Counted from the first letter of the stretch, positions 26,515-35,741 are shown. The stretch: DNA of 64,000 nt from an uncultured Atopobiaceae bacterium (GCA_910579165.1 CAJTTF010000003.1:1-64000), one strand, 5' to 3'. Notes: generated by a model not told the origin, from the letters alone. Translations and numbers: made by a program.

Positions 26515-27301
26515 CCCAGTCTACTGCTTCAGCGAGATCCTGGATTACATCTAGTCCATCTGCAGCCTGCGCATATAGGGGTACCCATTCGCTCTTAACG
26601 GTGATTACTGGCGGCCATAGCTGTTGATTTCGATACTTAAATAACCTTTTGCATACCTCGTGTATTTCGCTGTAATTAATTCGCCCTTTTTGTTCGATTA
26701 ATTGTAAGTCTACAAGGTCATGCGCGCGGGGGGACCCATCCTCTGATAGAGCGTGGAGCTTTTGAGCAATCTGATGGCTGAGACGCATAACAGGAATAGG
26801 CGACGGCGCGTCAAAGCCAAGTTTTTCGAAAAGTTCAACCGCATCCCTTGGAACGACCATATCGGGATCTTCGGCGTCTCCTATTTCGTTGTGCCCCACC
26901 TCAAGCGGGACAGTCAGCCAGGATTTTCCAACGTAGCTTAGTTTTATATCGCATGGTTGCATAACATAGCGCGCGGGTATTCCGCTAGGTTTAGCAGGAG
27001 GTTTCCTGAGAACAAATCCCGTAAAGCCCTGCCAGCCCTCTTCAAGTGCGGTTGAAAGTCTTTTGATGTACTCATTCATGTCAGTGAATCTTGCAGTATC
27101 AAGATCCTGCGTAAAGCGCGTCTCGATTTCTCCAAACCTAAGCTTAAGAGCACAGCCCCCTTTTACAGCACCATCGGGAAGCATCTGAGCAACTATTGCA
27201 TCAGCAAGGATTGTTCGCGCATTGATGAATGCCTGACCAGGACCTACCAGACGCTCAATTGCGATATCTAAATTTCTGCGGCTGTTTGGCTTTTTTGGCA
27301 T
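26483..27301 (-). CDS. abiEii: AbiEii-type nucleotidyltransferase toxin
   Basis: This is the toxin of a type IV AbiE toxin-antitoxin pair. The nucleotidyltransferase fold is marked by KGGCALKLRFGE (GG at residues 48-49) and the catalytic DxD in FTQDLDTARF (D66, D68). AbiEii toxins block growth by modifying RNA (tRNA in studied members) and can abort phage infection. The 272 residues are near the usual size. The gene starts where the antitoxin ends, so the two are coupled. Confidence 0.88.
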   Translation of the reverse strand: MPKKPNSRRNLDIAIERLVGPGQAFINARTILADAIVAQMLPDGAVKGGCALKLRFGEIETRFTQDLDTARFTDMNEYIKRLSTALEEGWQGFTGFVLRKPPAKPSGIPARYVMQPCDIKLSYVGKSWLTVPLEVGHNEIGDAEDPDMVVPRDAVELFEKLGFDAPSPIPVMRLSHQIAQKLHALSEDGSPRAHDLVDLQLIEQKGRINYSEIHEVCKRLFKYRNQQLWPPVITVKSEWVPLYAQAADGLDVIQDLAEAVDWANHFVKTITG

Positions 27302-27834
27302 TAGCTCTTTAGCTCTTTCTTGATAGTTTTCGCCTCATTAATTCCAAGAAGACCTTGGTATTCAGCTTCTTCAGTAGCAGCTAGAAGTCTGTCGGGCATG
27401 ATTCTTCCTTTACAAGATAGGATTGCGTCTCTCACATTCTGAGAAGGAATCCCTTCATACCGCGTTACTTCTGAACCTTCATCGCAATGAATAACCTGTA
27501 GGCCGCTTGGCAATTTTCGTCGCACGCGCTTTGGAGAGGCAATGTACATCCGTGCAGGATTTGTTGGGCATAGAGAAAACATAGCAAGCACTGATTCACC
27601 AAAGAGATAGGCTTCTGGTCCTACGAGGGCTACCGCAAGAGCGTAAGGATCGTTTGTTTCGGGAACGCGCTGAGATAGACGATACAGACCGTGGCCCACA
27701 TGATCAAGCTTGCCGCGGCGCGCATATTGCAAAAGCTCCATATTGGATACGCCGGCATGTTTAGCCTCGACAGAGGAGATAAGACCATAGTTGTCTATAG
27801 CTATTTCATAGATTATATCGTTGTATTTCGTCAT
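27301..27834 (-). CDS. abiEi: AbiEi-type antitoxin
   Basis: This 177-residue antitoxin begins with a winged helix-turn-helix (residues 5-52, around GLISSVEAKHAGVSNMELLQYARRG), followed by the AbiEi C-terminal region (YALAVALVGPEAYLFGESVLAMFSL). Known members repress their own promoter and neutralise AbiEii. A strong promoter with an embedded inverted repeat lies immediately upstream. The -10 element ends only six bases before the ATG, so the message is probably leaderless. Confidence 0.87.
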   Translation of the reverse strand: MTKYNDIIYEIAIDNYGLISSVEAKHAGVSNMELLQYARRGKLDHVGHGLYRLSQRVPETNDPYALAVALVGPEAYLFGESVLAMFSLCPTNPARMYIASPKRVRRKLPSGLQVIHCDEGSEVTRYEGIPSQNVRDAILSCKGRIMPDRLLAATEEAEYQGLLGINEAKTIKKELKS

Positions 27835-27840
27835 GGCAAT

Positions 27841-27870
27841 AGTATAACGTTTTCATAATACTTTCGACAA
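27841..27870 (-). promoter_or_regulatory. abiE promoter with inverted-repeat operator
   Basis: On the minus strand TTGTCG (27865-27870), an 18-base spacer and TATACT (27841-27846) form the promoter. An imperfect inverted repeat AGTATAACG-TTTT-CATAATACT (27841-27862) covers the spacer and the -10, and is the likely AbiEi binding site. Confidence 0.65.
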
Positions 27871-27949
27871 CGACGTTTTAGAAAACTTCCCTATCCTCAT
27901 AAGCGTCTTTGAGCATTACCAAAGGGATATGTGCGCCGCTTAGAGCCTT

Positions 27950-29629
27950 TCAGCGCTTCATAGCGCTAGCTTTTTTAAAGACAGCTATTGTCTCGGTGTG
28001 ATAAGTCTGCCCAAACATTTCGAAGGGCTGGACGCAAACAAGATTCCACGCACCGGTAGCAAGAATCCTCTGAATATCGCGCGCAAGTGTTTGAATGTCG
28101 CAGCTTACATATATGAACATTTTCGCGCCGGCACCCGCAATAGCATTGATGACTTGTTTATCCAGGCCGGCCCGTGGTGGGTCGGTCAAGATTACGTCAG
28201 GGGCATCTCCAGGAGTCACGTGCGGGAATTCTCGTGCAGCGTCGCCGCCTTCAATGGCAACATTGTCCAAGTGTGCGCTCTCTACGTTCCTTCGTAAATC
28301 CCTCACCGCAAATCCAGAGGACTCCACTGCCGAGACAAACGCGCAGCGCTCAGCGAGAGGGAGGGTGAATGTGCCTGCCCCAGCGTAGAGATCGAAAGCA
28401 TTTCCTGGCAATGCGCCCTTCTCGGCCAAGGATGAAGCAGTGAAAGAAGAGTTCTCCGCGGCATCAGGCGCTTTAGATAAAGAAGCGTCCACAGGATGGT
28501 GTGCTTCTGCCTCCAGGGGCAAGTCAGATAACGAAGCCTCCATAGAATGCTGTAGCTCCGCGCCAATGCATTCTTCGCTGAAGCATTCTTCGTTGAAGGA
28601 ATCTTCCATGAGGCACTTCTGTACAAAACGTATGAGCTGTTGAGCGCCTGCGGTGTTTGCCTGAGCAAAAGACGGTGCCGAGAAACGCATGCGCCTATGG
28701 TCAATCTCTTCTTCCCAAAAGCCCTTTCCGCTGAGTACCTCGACCTTGGTCACGCGGCGCTCTTTTGAAGATCCCTTGGTGAGACAGCGCACAATGGATG
28801 AAGCGCCCGTAGCTTCACGCAAGATATCAGCAACGCGGTTGCGATTGAGAGGACCAGGAGCTCCCCACAAAGCAATCTCAAGGCTGCCCGTTTTCTCTGA
28901 AGCTCGGATACCCACCCGGCCTATGTGCATTGCGGGATTGTTTGCGTCTATTCGTTCAGGAGCAGTTGCATCCATTACATAAAAGTTGGCACCTGCATTG
29001 ATTTTGTTTGTGCGACCTGGGTTATTTGATCCCGGTGCGTAGGGGAGGGGGCCTGCTTTGCTTTTGTTTGCGCCGCAGGTGGCGTTTGTGCCAAGTGCAT
29101 AAGAGAGGGCGCCAGTAATCTTTTTAGGGAGCGCCTGATAAGGTTTGGGCAGCAAGTGGCACGACATGAGTGGCACAAACTCCAAGGGATTGAGCCCGTG
29201 CATTCCAAGCGCGAAGCGCGCCGAAGTAGGATCTGGCGATAGTTCAATTTTATTGCGATAACCCCAGGGTTTTTCTAGCTCAACAAGCGGGCGCAAAACG
29301 CTGTCCACGGTAGCTTCATCGAGCCGAGCCAAACGAAGAAGAGCGTCTCGCAAGTTTTGAACTTTTGCCTTGCGTTGAAGCTCCTGAGAAACGTTGCCCC
29401 ACGGACATCCTCCGCACTTTCCTACGTACGGACAGGGGGCGCTCACATGATGGGGTCCTTCTTCTAATACGGTATCGATAGAAGCAAAGGCAACATGCTT
29501 CTTTTCCTCATAAACGCTGGCTTCAACGGTATCGCCAGGAACGCCTCCTGCAACAAAGATGGTGCGCCCGTCCTCACTATGCGCAATGGCACCAGGACCA
29601 AAACTGAGTTTTTCAATCGTAAGCTTCAT
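27950..29629 (-). CDS. rlmD: 23S rRNA (uracil-C5)-methyltransferase, RlmD/RlmCD type, with repeat insertions
   Basis: This TrmA-family rRNA methyltransferase of 559 residues has an N-terminal TRAM domain (1-60), an iron-sulphur site (C66, C72, C75 and C157), an SAM site with FDLYAGAGTF (about 412), the DPPRAGLD motif, and the catalytic Cys in YVSCDIQTLARD. Family members are usually 400-460 residues. Two insertions account for the extra length. Residues 173-232 contain three 20-residue repeats (SYALG, PYAPG, FYVMD positions), and 342-408 contain short and 17-residue repeats. The frame and catalytic residues are intact. The site methylated is inferred. Confidence 0.9.
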   Translation of the reverse strand: MKLTIEKLSFGPGAIAHSEDGRTIFVAGGVPGDTVEASVYEEKKHVAFASIDTVLEEGPHHVSAPCPYVGKCGGCPWGNVSQELQRKAKVQNLRDALLRLARLDEATVDSVLRPLVELEKPWGYRNKIELSPDPTSARFALGMHGLNPLEFVPLMSCHLLPKPYQALPKKITGALSYALGTNATCGANKSKAGPLPYAPGSNNPGRTNKINAGANFYVMDATAPERIDANNPAMHIGRVGIRASEKTGSLEIALWGAPGPLNRNRVADILREATGASSIVRCLTKGSSKERRVTKVEVLSGKGFWEEEIDHRRMRFSAPSFAQANTAGAQQLIRFVQKCLMEDSFNEECFSEECIGAELQHSMEASLSDLPLEAEAHHPVDASLSKAPDAAENSSFTASSLAEKGALPGNAFDLYAGAGTFTLPLAERCAFVSAVESSGFAVRDLRRNVESAHLDNVAIEGGDAAREFPHVTPGDAPDVILTDPPRAGLDKQVINAIAGAGAKMFIYVSCDIQTLARDIQRILATGAWNLVCVQPFEMFGQTYHTETIAVFKKASAMKR

Positions 29630-29764
29630 ATCTAGGCTTCATACCTGCGTTTCATATCCGCCTTCAGATCCAACCAACTTATCCAGTCTTCACTTTCAGC
29701 CTTCGTATGTTGCCCTCGCATCCCATCTTCACGTCTAAGCTTCATGCGGCAACTTCCCACTTAA
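29622..29764 (-). repeat. Eleven degenerate 13-bp units filling the ppk-rlmD gap
   Basis: From the rlmD start codon to the ppk stop codon the sequence divides into 13-bp units. On the plus strand these read AGCTTCATATCTA, GGCTTCATACCTG, CGTTTCATATCCG, CCTTCAGATCCAA and so on to ACTTCCCACTTAA. The first contains the rlmD start (ATGAAG on the minus strand), and most later units keep a TTCA or close variant. The intergenic gap is 131 bases, ten units plus one base. No gene is present. Confidence 0.85.
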
Positions 29765-32457
29765 GCAAAAAGCGTCTTAAGACCTTCCTTGATGAGGGAT
29801 AAACCGCGCTTTACTTTGCTGGATTCTTCTTTAGAAGGCGCTTCCTGAAGAGCAGCAATTTCATCGGAAGACCAAAGGCGCCCGGTTGTCTCGGCGTTGT
29901 CTAAGATTTTGGTTTGGGCCTTCTCCAAAAACGCATCGCCCTCTACGGTATCCTCAGCAATTTGGATGTCTTTAGGAACGAAGGGTTTTACGTCGTCTAA
30001 CAGTTCGTTTGAGAGGCCGTCAGCGGCACGCGATTTAGGAGGAAGAGCATTCTGAGCCATGGGCGAAGGCATATCATCAGAAAATTCAGCAGCGTACTTT
30101 TCGGCAACAACAGCATCCAATTCCAGTTGCGCGCCTACGCCACGTCCCTTGTATTTTGCATTCACCTTAAGAAGCCGCTTCAACACAGCCTTAGGGACGC
30201 TCTCAAGAATCGCGCTCTTCCAAAGCTTGGACTTCTCGGGATTGGCCTCGTTTCTCAGATAGGCCAGCGCAAGCATCACTTCCTGCGAATTGATAAGGGT
30301 CTTATCGGGCTTAACGCGAATTTTCTCCCACGCACCCGCCGCGTCTAAAAGGCGTCCCTTCACGTTGTCCTTCTTCTGAAGTCGGATGTATTCCACTACG
30401 GTACGCTTGCACGTCTCGTCCAGAATGGGGTAGGCAATTTCCACCCGACGCTCCGTATTGCGCGTCATCATATCAGCGCTGGAAAGATAGATAATGTCGT
30501 ATTTGTCGCCAAACGCGTAGATGCGCGCGTGCTCCAGAAAACGCCCAACAATCTGGTGAACCTCAATGTTCTTTGTCTTACCTTTGATGCCCGGCAAAAT
30601 ACAGCAGATCCCGCGCACCACCATCACAATAGAAACGCCGGCCCTGCTTGCTTCAGAAAGCCTATCGATAATATCGCGGTCCGTAAGCGAATTCATTTTA
30701 AAGAAAATTCGAGCGTCTTTGCCTTTTTTGGCGCGGGCAATCTCACGCTCAATTCCTTCCATGATGAGCGGCTTGAGGCCGATAGGCGCGACACCCAGGT
30801 AGGTGTAATTGCCCGTGAGCTTTCCGGTCATGAGGTTTTTGAAGAACTTAACGCCATCCTCACCAATCCCCTTGTGTGCCGTAAGCAGCATAAAGTCAGA
30901 ATAGAGGCGAGCGGTTTTCTCGTTGAAGTTGCCGGTTCCCAAACACGTTATGTGTTGCAGCTTGCCTGCCGTGTGATAGGTAAGGAGGCATATCTTTGAG
31001 TGGCATTTAAATCCCTCAAAACCATAAATGACGGTACAGCCTGCCTCTTCTAGACGCTCGGCCCATTCAATGTTGTTTTCTTCGTCAAAGCGCGCGCGCA
31101 ACTCCATCAAAACCGTGACATCTTTTCCGGCCTCTGCCGCCTCGATAAGGCTTTCGCAAAGGCGCGATTCTTTGGCCACGCGATACAGCGTAATGCGAAT
31201 GGAGATACAGTTTTCATCGGCAACGGCCTCGCGAAGGAGACTCAGAAGTGGCCGCATGGATTCATAAGGGTAGCAAAGCAGCACGTCATGGTCTAAAACT
31301 TGCTCTTTAATACTTCGTTCTGGGTCCACCATGGGCGTCTCTTGTGGCTTAAAGGGTTTAAAGAAAAGCTCAGCTTTTTGACGCGCGCTTAGATAGCGTT
31401 CCAGACCAAAGACGTAGGAAAGATCCAAGGGCATTTCTAGATGTTGGATGCGCTCGGGGCTAAGATTGAGTTCCTCGCCGATAAGCTCCTCAAAACGCTC
31501 ACCCACATAGCCCTGGAATACCGCGCGCACAGGCTCTAGGCGCATCCGCTTTTTGAGGATCTTAATCATGTGGAGCCGGTAATCCTCTTCTTCTGCAACG
31601 CCTTCGCCGTCCGGGTCTAGGTCAGCGTTGCGCGTGATGCGAACGATACTTGTGGCAAGAGGAGTGTAGTTGCCAAAAGACGAGTCAATATTGAGAGCTA
31701 TGATATCTTCTACCAGGGCATAGCGAAACTTCTCGTTAGAGAGGTCGTCAGACTTCTTCTTTTTTGATTTGGTGTCGTTCGCGGGAGCGCTTGCTTGCAG
31801 AGCACCCGTGTTTGAAGGCAGCTTTACAACGCGCGGCGTGATGCTGGGAATTTCTACAAGACCCAGGGCGCTTTCGTGCTGCTTGTCTGTGAGTTCTGCA
31901 GCAAGATACATGATGCCATTTCGCAGGTTGGGGAAGGGATGGCGCGGATCTATTACGTGAGGAGAGAGAAGAGGTGCGAGGTGCTGAGTGAAGTATTCGC
32001 GCGCAAACTCCGTGTCCTTTTGAGTAAAGTCTTCTGGCGGAACGCGTATGAGCCCCTCTTTTTTTAGGGCATGTTCAATCTTGAAGAAGACGTCTTCATG
32101 CATGCGTATGAGGTCGGGGACGGAGTTAAAGATGTTTTCTAGTTGTTGCTTAGGTGTCCAACCCGTTTTGTTGTCCGTGGGCTGTTGTTTGAGAGAAGCG
32201 AGTGAAGAGAGTCCGCCCACGCGAATCATGAACCATTCATCCAAGTTGGACTGGAAAATAGCACAAAACTTAAGGCGCTCAAAAAGAGGAACCGTCTCGT
32301 CGAAAGCTTCCTCTAGGACGCGTTTATTGAAACGGAGCCAGCTTACCTCGCGATTTTGCGTGTAGGAATAATCGCGCTTCTTGTGGGAATTCTTCGCGTC
32401 CTTATCCAGCACACTGCTATTCTCGATCTTGTTCTTTTTGTCCTGTGTTCGCGCCAT
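29761..32457 (-). CDS. ppk: Polyphosphate kinase 1 with C-terminal extension
   Basis: It reversibly polymerises the terminal phosphate of ATP into polyphosphate. The PPK1 domains are present: N-terminal NREVSWLRFNKRVLEEA, catalytic region FEGFKCHSKICLL (phospho-His) and the second His region HARIYAFGDKYDIIYLSSAD. Usual length is about 690-720; here it is 898. Core homology ends near residue 730 (NVKGRLLDAAGAWEKI), leaving about 165 extra residues without a recognised domain. A Lys-rich linker (TKSKKKKSDD) lies near residue 235. Confidence 0.93.
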   Translation of the reverse strand: MARTQDKKNKIENSSVLDKDAKNSHKKRDYSYTQNREVSWLRFNKRVLEEAFDETVPLFERLKFCAIFQSNLDEWFMIRVGGLSSLASLKQQPTDNKTGWTPKQQLENIFNSVPDLIRMHEDVFFKIEHALKKEGLIRVPPEDFTQKDTEFAREYFTQHLAPLLSPHVIDPRHPFPNLRNGIMYLAAELTDKQHESALGLVEIPSITPRVVKLPSNTGALQASAPANDTKSKKKKSDDLSNEKFRYALVEDIIALNIDSSFGNYTPLATSIVRITRNADLDPDGEGVAEEEDYRLHMIKILKKRMRLEPVRAVFQGYVGERFEELIGEELNLSPERIQHLEMPLDLSYVFGLERYLSARQKAELFFKPFKPQETPMVDPERSIKEQVLDHDVLLCYPYESMRPLLSLLREAVADENCISIRITLYRVAKESRLCESLIEAAEAGKDVTVLMELRARFDEENNIEWAERLEEAGCTVIYGFEGFKCHSKICLLTYHTAGKLQHITCLGTGNFNEKTARLYSDFMLLTAHKGIGEDGVKFFKNLMTGKLTGNYTYLGVAPIGLKPLIMEGIEREIARAKKGKDARIFFKMNSLTDRDIIDRLSEASRAGVSIVMVVRGICCILPGIKGKTKNIEVHQIVGRFLEHARIYAFGDKYDIIYLSSADMMTRNTERRVEIAYPILDETCKRTVVEYIRLQKKDNVKGRLLDAAGAWEKIRVKPDKTLINSQEVMLALAYLRNEANPEKSKLWKSAILESVPKAVLKRLLKVNAKYKGRGVGAQLELDAVVAEKYAAEFSDDMPSPMAQNALPPKSRAADGLSNELLDDVKPFVPKDIQIAEDTVEGDAFLEKAQTKILDNAETTGRLWSSDEIAALQEAPSKEESSKVKRGLSLIKEGLKTLFA

Positions 32458-32553
32458 GGTCTTCCTTATAAGTTGTTCGAAAAAAACTGAGATAGCACCA
32501 AGATGCTTGGCCTCAGCTCTAACGTATGTCGCCTATTCTACACGCTGAACACG

Positions 32554-32652
32554 TTGCTACACGCAGAACCCGTTGGGCAGGCTGCGTTGTTACACGCTAA
32601 ATTCGGTGGGCTAAACACGTTCCTAACCGCTAAATATATTGGGCAGACCGCG
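32554..32652 (+). repeat. Three 33-bp tandem units between ppk and the carrier gene
   Basis: Units start at 32554, 32587 and 32620 and share CTACACGC/TTGGGCAG-type blocks. A truncated copy precedes them (about 32536-32553). In one frame they give 11-residue repeats (LLHAEPVGQAA, LLHAKFGGLNT, FLTAKYIGQTA). No start or ribosome site supports a gene, and this is most of the 267-base divergent gap. Confidence 0.8.
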
Positions 32653-32724
32653 CCTCTCGTGTTTTCTATCTCCGTGGGTTCTGGTAAACTTCAAAGCCAT
32701 TGACCCCATCAAGGAGCAACAAAC

Positions 32725-34449
32725 ATGACATCCAAGAAGACTCAACCGCAAAAGCCGCAGTCACCCAAGCAATCACAATCGAATAGTTCCGCGGCAAGGC
32801 CGGCCGCAAAATCTGCTGCAAAGCCTACCGCAACCGCCGTAAAGCCTGCTAAAAAGCAGCGCAAGCTGATTAGCGTTTATTCTATCCTTCTTCTCCTTGT
32901 CGTCGTAGTCGCCATTCTTTCTTGGCTCTTCTCAAGATTTGACCCCATCATACTTCCTGCTTCGTTTTCAGACATCGTTATGGCTCCTGAACTTGGCTTT
33001 GAAGGCGCCATACAGATCATCATTTATCTCTTCATCATGGGCGGCTTTTTGGCGCTTGTGGAAAAGACCGGAGCTTTACGCGCAGGCATTGGCGCGCTCG
33101 TGAAGAAGCTTAACGGCAAAGAGCTCCTCCTTATCCCTGTTCTCATGATCATCTTCTCCATCCTGGGCTCCGCCTATGGCTTTTGTGAAGAGACGCTTGG
33201 CTTTATTGGCATCATTGCAGCAACAATGCTGGCTGCTGGCTTTGATCCGCTCGTGGCGATGGGAGTGGTTTCGCTGGGAGCGGGCGTGGGATGCATGTGC
33301 GCCACCGTCAACCCCTTTGGTGTGGGCGTGGCTGCCTCTACCCTCAACGATACGTTTGCCCAGATGGGAATGACCGTGGACGTGAGCCAGATTCAAGTGA
33401 TTGGTATTGGTCTCTTGTTACTGGTTGTATGCGATGCCATCGCTATCACGTTTGTTTACCGTTATGCCAAGAAGGTGAAGCTAGAAAAAGGATCGATCTT
33501 ATCGACACAGGAAATGGACGCTGCTCAAAAAGACTTTGGTAAGTTTGCACGCTTTGAAGCCTCGGTAGATGCAGCAGACAACGATGCGCTCATCGATGGC
33601 GCAATTCCTATAGCTGCTATGCAAAATGCAGAAGAGGGCCTTCCTGCAGAGACCGCTGAAGAGAAGAAGGACCTTAAAAACATTTCCGCAGAGGTAGAAA
33701 ACGAGAAGGTCACCAAAGCACAAGCGGAAAAGGCCATGACCATGACGAGTCGCCAAAAGGTTGTGCTGGTACTCTTCGCCATTGCGTTTCTGGGCATGAT
33801 TGTTGCTTTCGTGCCTTGGGCAGAACTGAACGTTACCATCTTCGAGGGCTGGTCAAAGATCCTTACAGGAACTGCCGTTGGCGAGTGGGGCTTCTTGGAT
33901 GCCGCAGCCTGGTTCTTCTTGATGTCGGTTGTTGTGATGTTTGTCTCGGGAAAGTCCGAGAAAGAAAACGTTGACACATTTGTAGCAGGAGCAGCCGATA
34001 TGACTGGCGTTGTTATCATTATCGCTCTTGCGCGCGCAATCTCGGTCCTTATGTCTACAACCGGTATCGCTGATTGGGTCTTAAGCGCTGCTTCAGAAGG
34101 GCTTGCCGGTGTCAATGCATTTATCTTTGCGCCGCTTAGCTGGCTTGTGATGGATGCCCTTGCGTTCTTTGTACCATCGAGTTCTGGTCTTGCAACAATG
34201 ACCATGCCCATTATGGGGCCGCTCGCGCATAACCTTGGATTCTCGGCAAGCGTGATGATTCAGATTTATTCAACGGCCAGTGGTTTTATGAATCTGTTTG
34301 TCCCCACGGCCGTGGCCATTATGGGAGGACTCGCCATTGTACACGTGGAGTACTCAACGTTTCTTAAATGGATCTTCAAGCTTCTTGTGATATTGGCAAT
34401 CGTGGTAGTGGTAATACTTTCCGCGTGCCTCTTCCTAATCCCGGTGTAA
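32725..34449 (+). CDS. YfcC/DcuC-family carrier
   Basis: This 574-residue membrane transporter belongs to the C4-dicarboxylate anaerobic carrier/YfcC superfamily, whose members move dicarboxylates or basic amino acids. Typical segments are FIMGGFLALVEKTGAL, FCEETLGFIGIIAATMLAAGFDPLVAMGVV and VNPFGVGVAAST. The first 45 residues are Lys/Pro/Ala-rich. A hydrophilic stretch of about 90 residues (255-345) splits the two membrane halves. A ribosome site AAGGAG precedes the ATG. The substrate is unknown. Confidence 0.85.
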   Translation: MTSKKTQPQKPQSPKQSQSNSSAARPAAKSAAKPTATAVKPAKKQRKLISVYSILLLLVVVVAILSWLFSRFDPIILPASFSDIVMAPELGFEGAIQIIIYLFIMGGFLALVEKTGALRAGIGALVKKLNGKELLLIPVLMIIFSILGSAYGFCEETLGFIGIIAATMLAAGFDPLVAMGVVSLGAGVGCMCATVNPFGVGVAASTLNDTFAQMGMTVDVSQIQVIGIGLLLLVVCDAIAITFVYRYAKKVKLEKGSILSTQEMDAAQKDFGKFARFEASVDAADNDALIDGAIPIAAMQNAEEGLPAETAEEKKDLKNISAEVENEKVTKAQAEKAMTMTSRQKVVLVLFAIAFLGMIVAFVPWAELNVTIFEGWSKILTGTAVGEWGFLDAAAWFFLMSVVVMFVSGKSEKENVDTFVAGAADMTGVVIIIALARAISVLMSTTGIADWVLSAASEGLAGVNAFIFAPLSWLVMDALAFFVPSSSGLATMTMPIMGPLAHNLGFSASVMIQIYSTASGFMNLFVPTAVAIMGGLAIVHVEYSTFLKWIFKLLVILAIVVVVILSACLFLIPV

Positions 34450-34544
34450 AGAAGCGTTTGGCTCGAAGAGCCTTGCTACCGCAAAGATATAAACAGGTAG
34501 AAAAGTCTGGACGGCATGAAGAAACGCGCCAGAGAGACGAGCCG

Positions 34545-35594
34545 CTAATACTCCATATGCATGACGTGGCGCACTTCTGCTAGCGTCGCATCGGCAATCT
34601 CGTTGGCCTCTCTGTTCCCACGCTCTAGAACCTCGTGAACAAGAGCCTTATCCCGGGCAAGCTCTGCGCGGCGGCTGCGCATAGGGCGCAAGTAATCGTT
34701 AACCGTATCAGTTACATAATTCTTGAGAGCTCCCGCCCCGCTCTCGCCAATCTGAGCCGCAATTTCCTCAGGGGGCACTCCGTTCATAAGCGACGCGGTT
34801 GTAATGAGCGCCGACACTCCCGGGCGCCCTTCAGGGTCAAAGGTGATGGTGCGTTCAGAGTCGGTGCGCGCTTTTTTGATGAGCTTGGCGGTCTCGTCTT
34901 CAGTCATAGAAAGCGCAATGGCATTGCCGTAGCTCTTGGACATCTTTCGTCCGTCTAGGCCAGGTAATTCAGGCGTTTCCGAGAGAAGCGGCGCCGGTTC
35001 GGGAAAAACGTGCCCATAACGCTCGTTGAAGCGTCGTGCGATGGTACGCGTAAGTTCAAGATGGGGGAGTTGGTCTTTGCCCACGGGCACGACGTTGGCC
35101 TTGCAAAAAAGAATGTCGCAGGCTTGGTGTACAGGATAGGTAAGTAAGAGCCCCGTCAGGACATGATTGGAAACCTCGGCTTCTGCTTTCACAGTAGGGT
35201 TGCGCTTTAGTTCAGATTCCGAGACAAGACTTAAAAAGGGAAGCATTAGTTGGTTGAGTGCAGGCACGGCAGAGTGCGCAAAAATCATGGCCTTCTGAGG
35301 GTCAATACCTGCCGCTAGGTAATCGAGCACCATGTTGTGGGTGTTATCTTGAATGTGTTCTGTGGTATCGCGGTCAGTGATAACTTGATAATCTGCGATA
35401 AGGATGTTGGTTTTAACACCCATATCCTGCAAACGAACACGTTCCTTCAACGTTCCAAACCAGTGACCCAGGTGGAGGCGCCCGGTGGGACGATCGCCTG
35501 TGAGCATGGTAAAGGTTGTGGGTCGCTCCTGAAGCTCTGCCCACGTGGCGTTGCTTCTGCGTTCAGCTTCTGTGTAGCTTCCAATGTTTGGCAT
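34545..35594 (-). CDS. trpS: Tryptophanyl-tRNA synthetase
   Basis: It charges tRNA-Trp. The class I signatures are HLGH within GDRPTGRLHLGHWFG and KMSKS within GRKMSKSYGNAI. The length of 349 residues is normal. The 147-base gap upstream contains only the terminator of the small upstream gene; there is no room for a T-box leader. Its neighbour on the other side is the convergent carrier gene. Confidence 0.96.
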   Translation of the reverse strand: MPNIGSYTEAERRSNATWAELQERPTTFTMLTGDRPTGRLHLGHWFGTLKERVRLQDMGVKTNILIADYQVITDRDTTEHIQDNTHNMVLDYLAAGIDPQKAMIFAHSAVPALNQLMLPFLSLVSESELKRNPTVKAEAEVSNHVLTGLLLTYPVHQACDILFCKANVVPVGKDQLPHLELTRTIARRFNERYGHVFPEPAPLLSETPELPGLDGRKMSKSYGNAIALSMTEDETAKLIKKARTDSERTITFDPEGRPGVSALITTASLMNGVPPEEIAAQIGESGAGALKNYVTDTVNDYLRPMRSRRAELARDKALVHEVLERGNREANEIADATLAEVRHVMHMEY

Positions 35595-35655
35595 ACGTTA
35601 CAACTCCAAGGTATACGTGATAAACCAGCGTAATAAAACTATGGTAGCAGATGAG

Positions 35656-35687
35656 TAAAAAAATGGCCTTCCCTAAAAGAGAAGGCC
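35656..35687 (-). terminator. Rho-independent terminator of the small Cys-rich gene
   Basis: On the minus strand GGCCTTC (complement of 35681-35687) pairs with GAAGGCC (complement of 35665-35671) over a nine-base loop, then A and seven T (35657-35663). Confidence 0.85.
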
Positions 35688-35741
35688 TGAATCGCAAAGA
35701 GATGGTATGAGAGGATTAAACCATCGTCTCAAGAATCACTC

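Noticed and set aside
32503..32703. Possible 66-residue gene with 11-residue repeats
   Set aside because: The open frame follows from a 33-bp unit; there is no ribosome site and it lies where divergent promoters are expected.
35595..35741. T-box riboswitch before trpS
   Set aside because: The gap is too short and contains the terminator of the upstream gene; no T-box sequence was seen.
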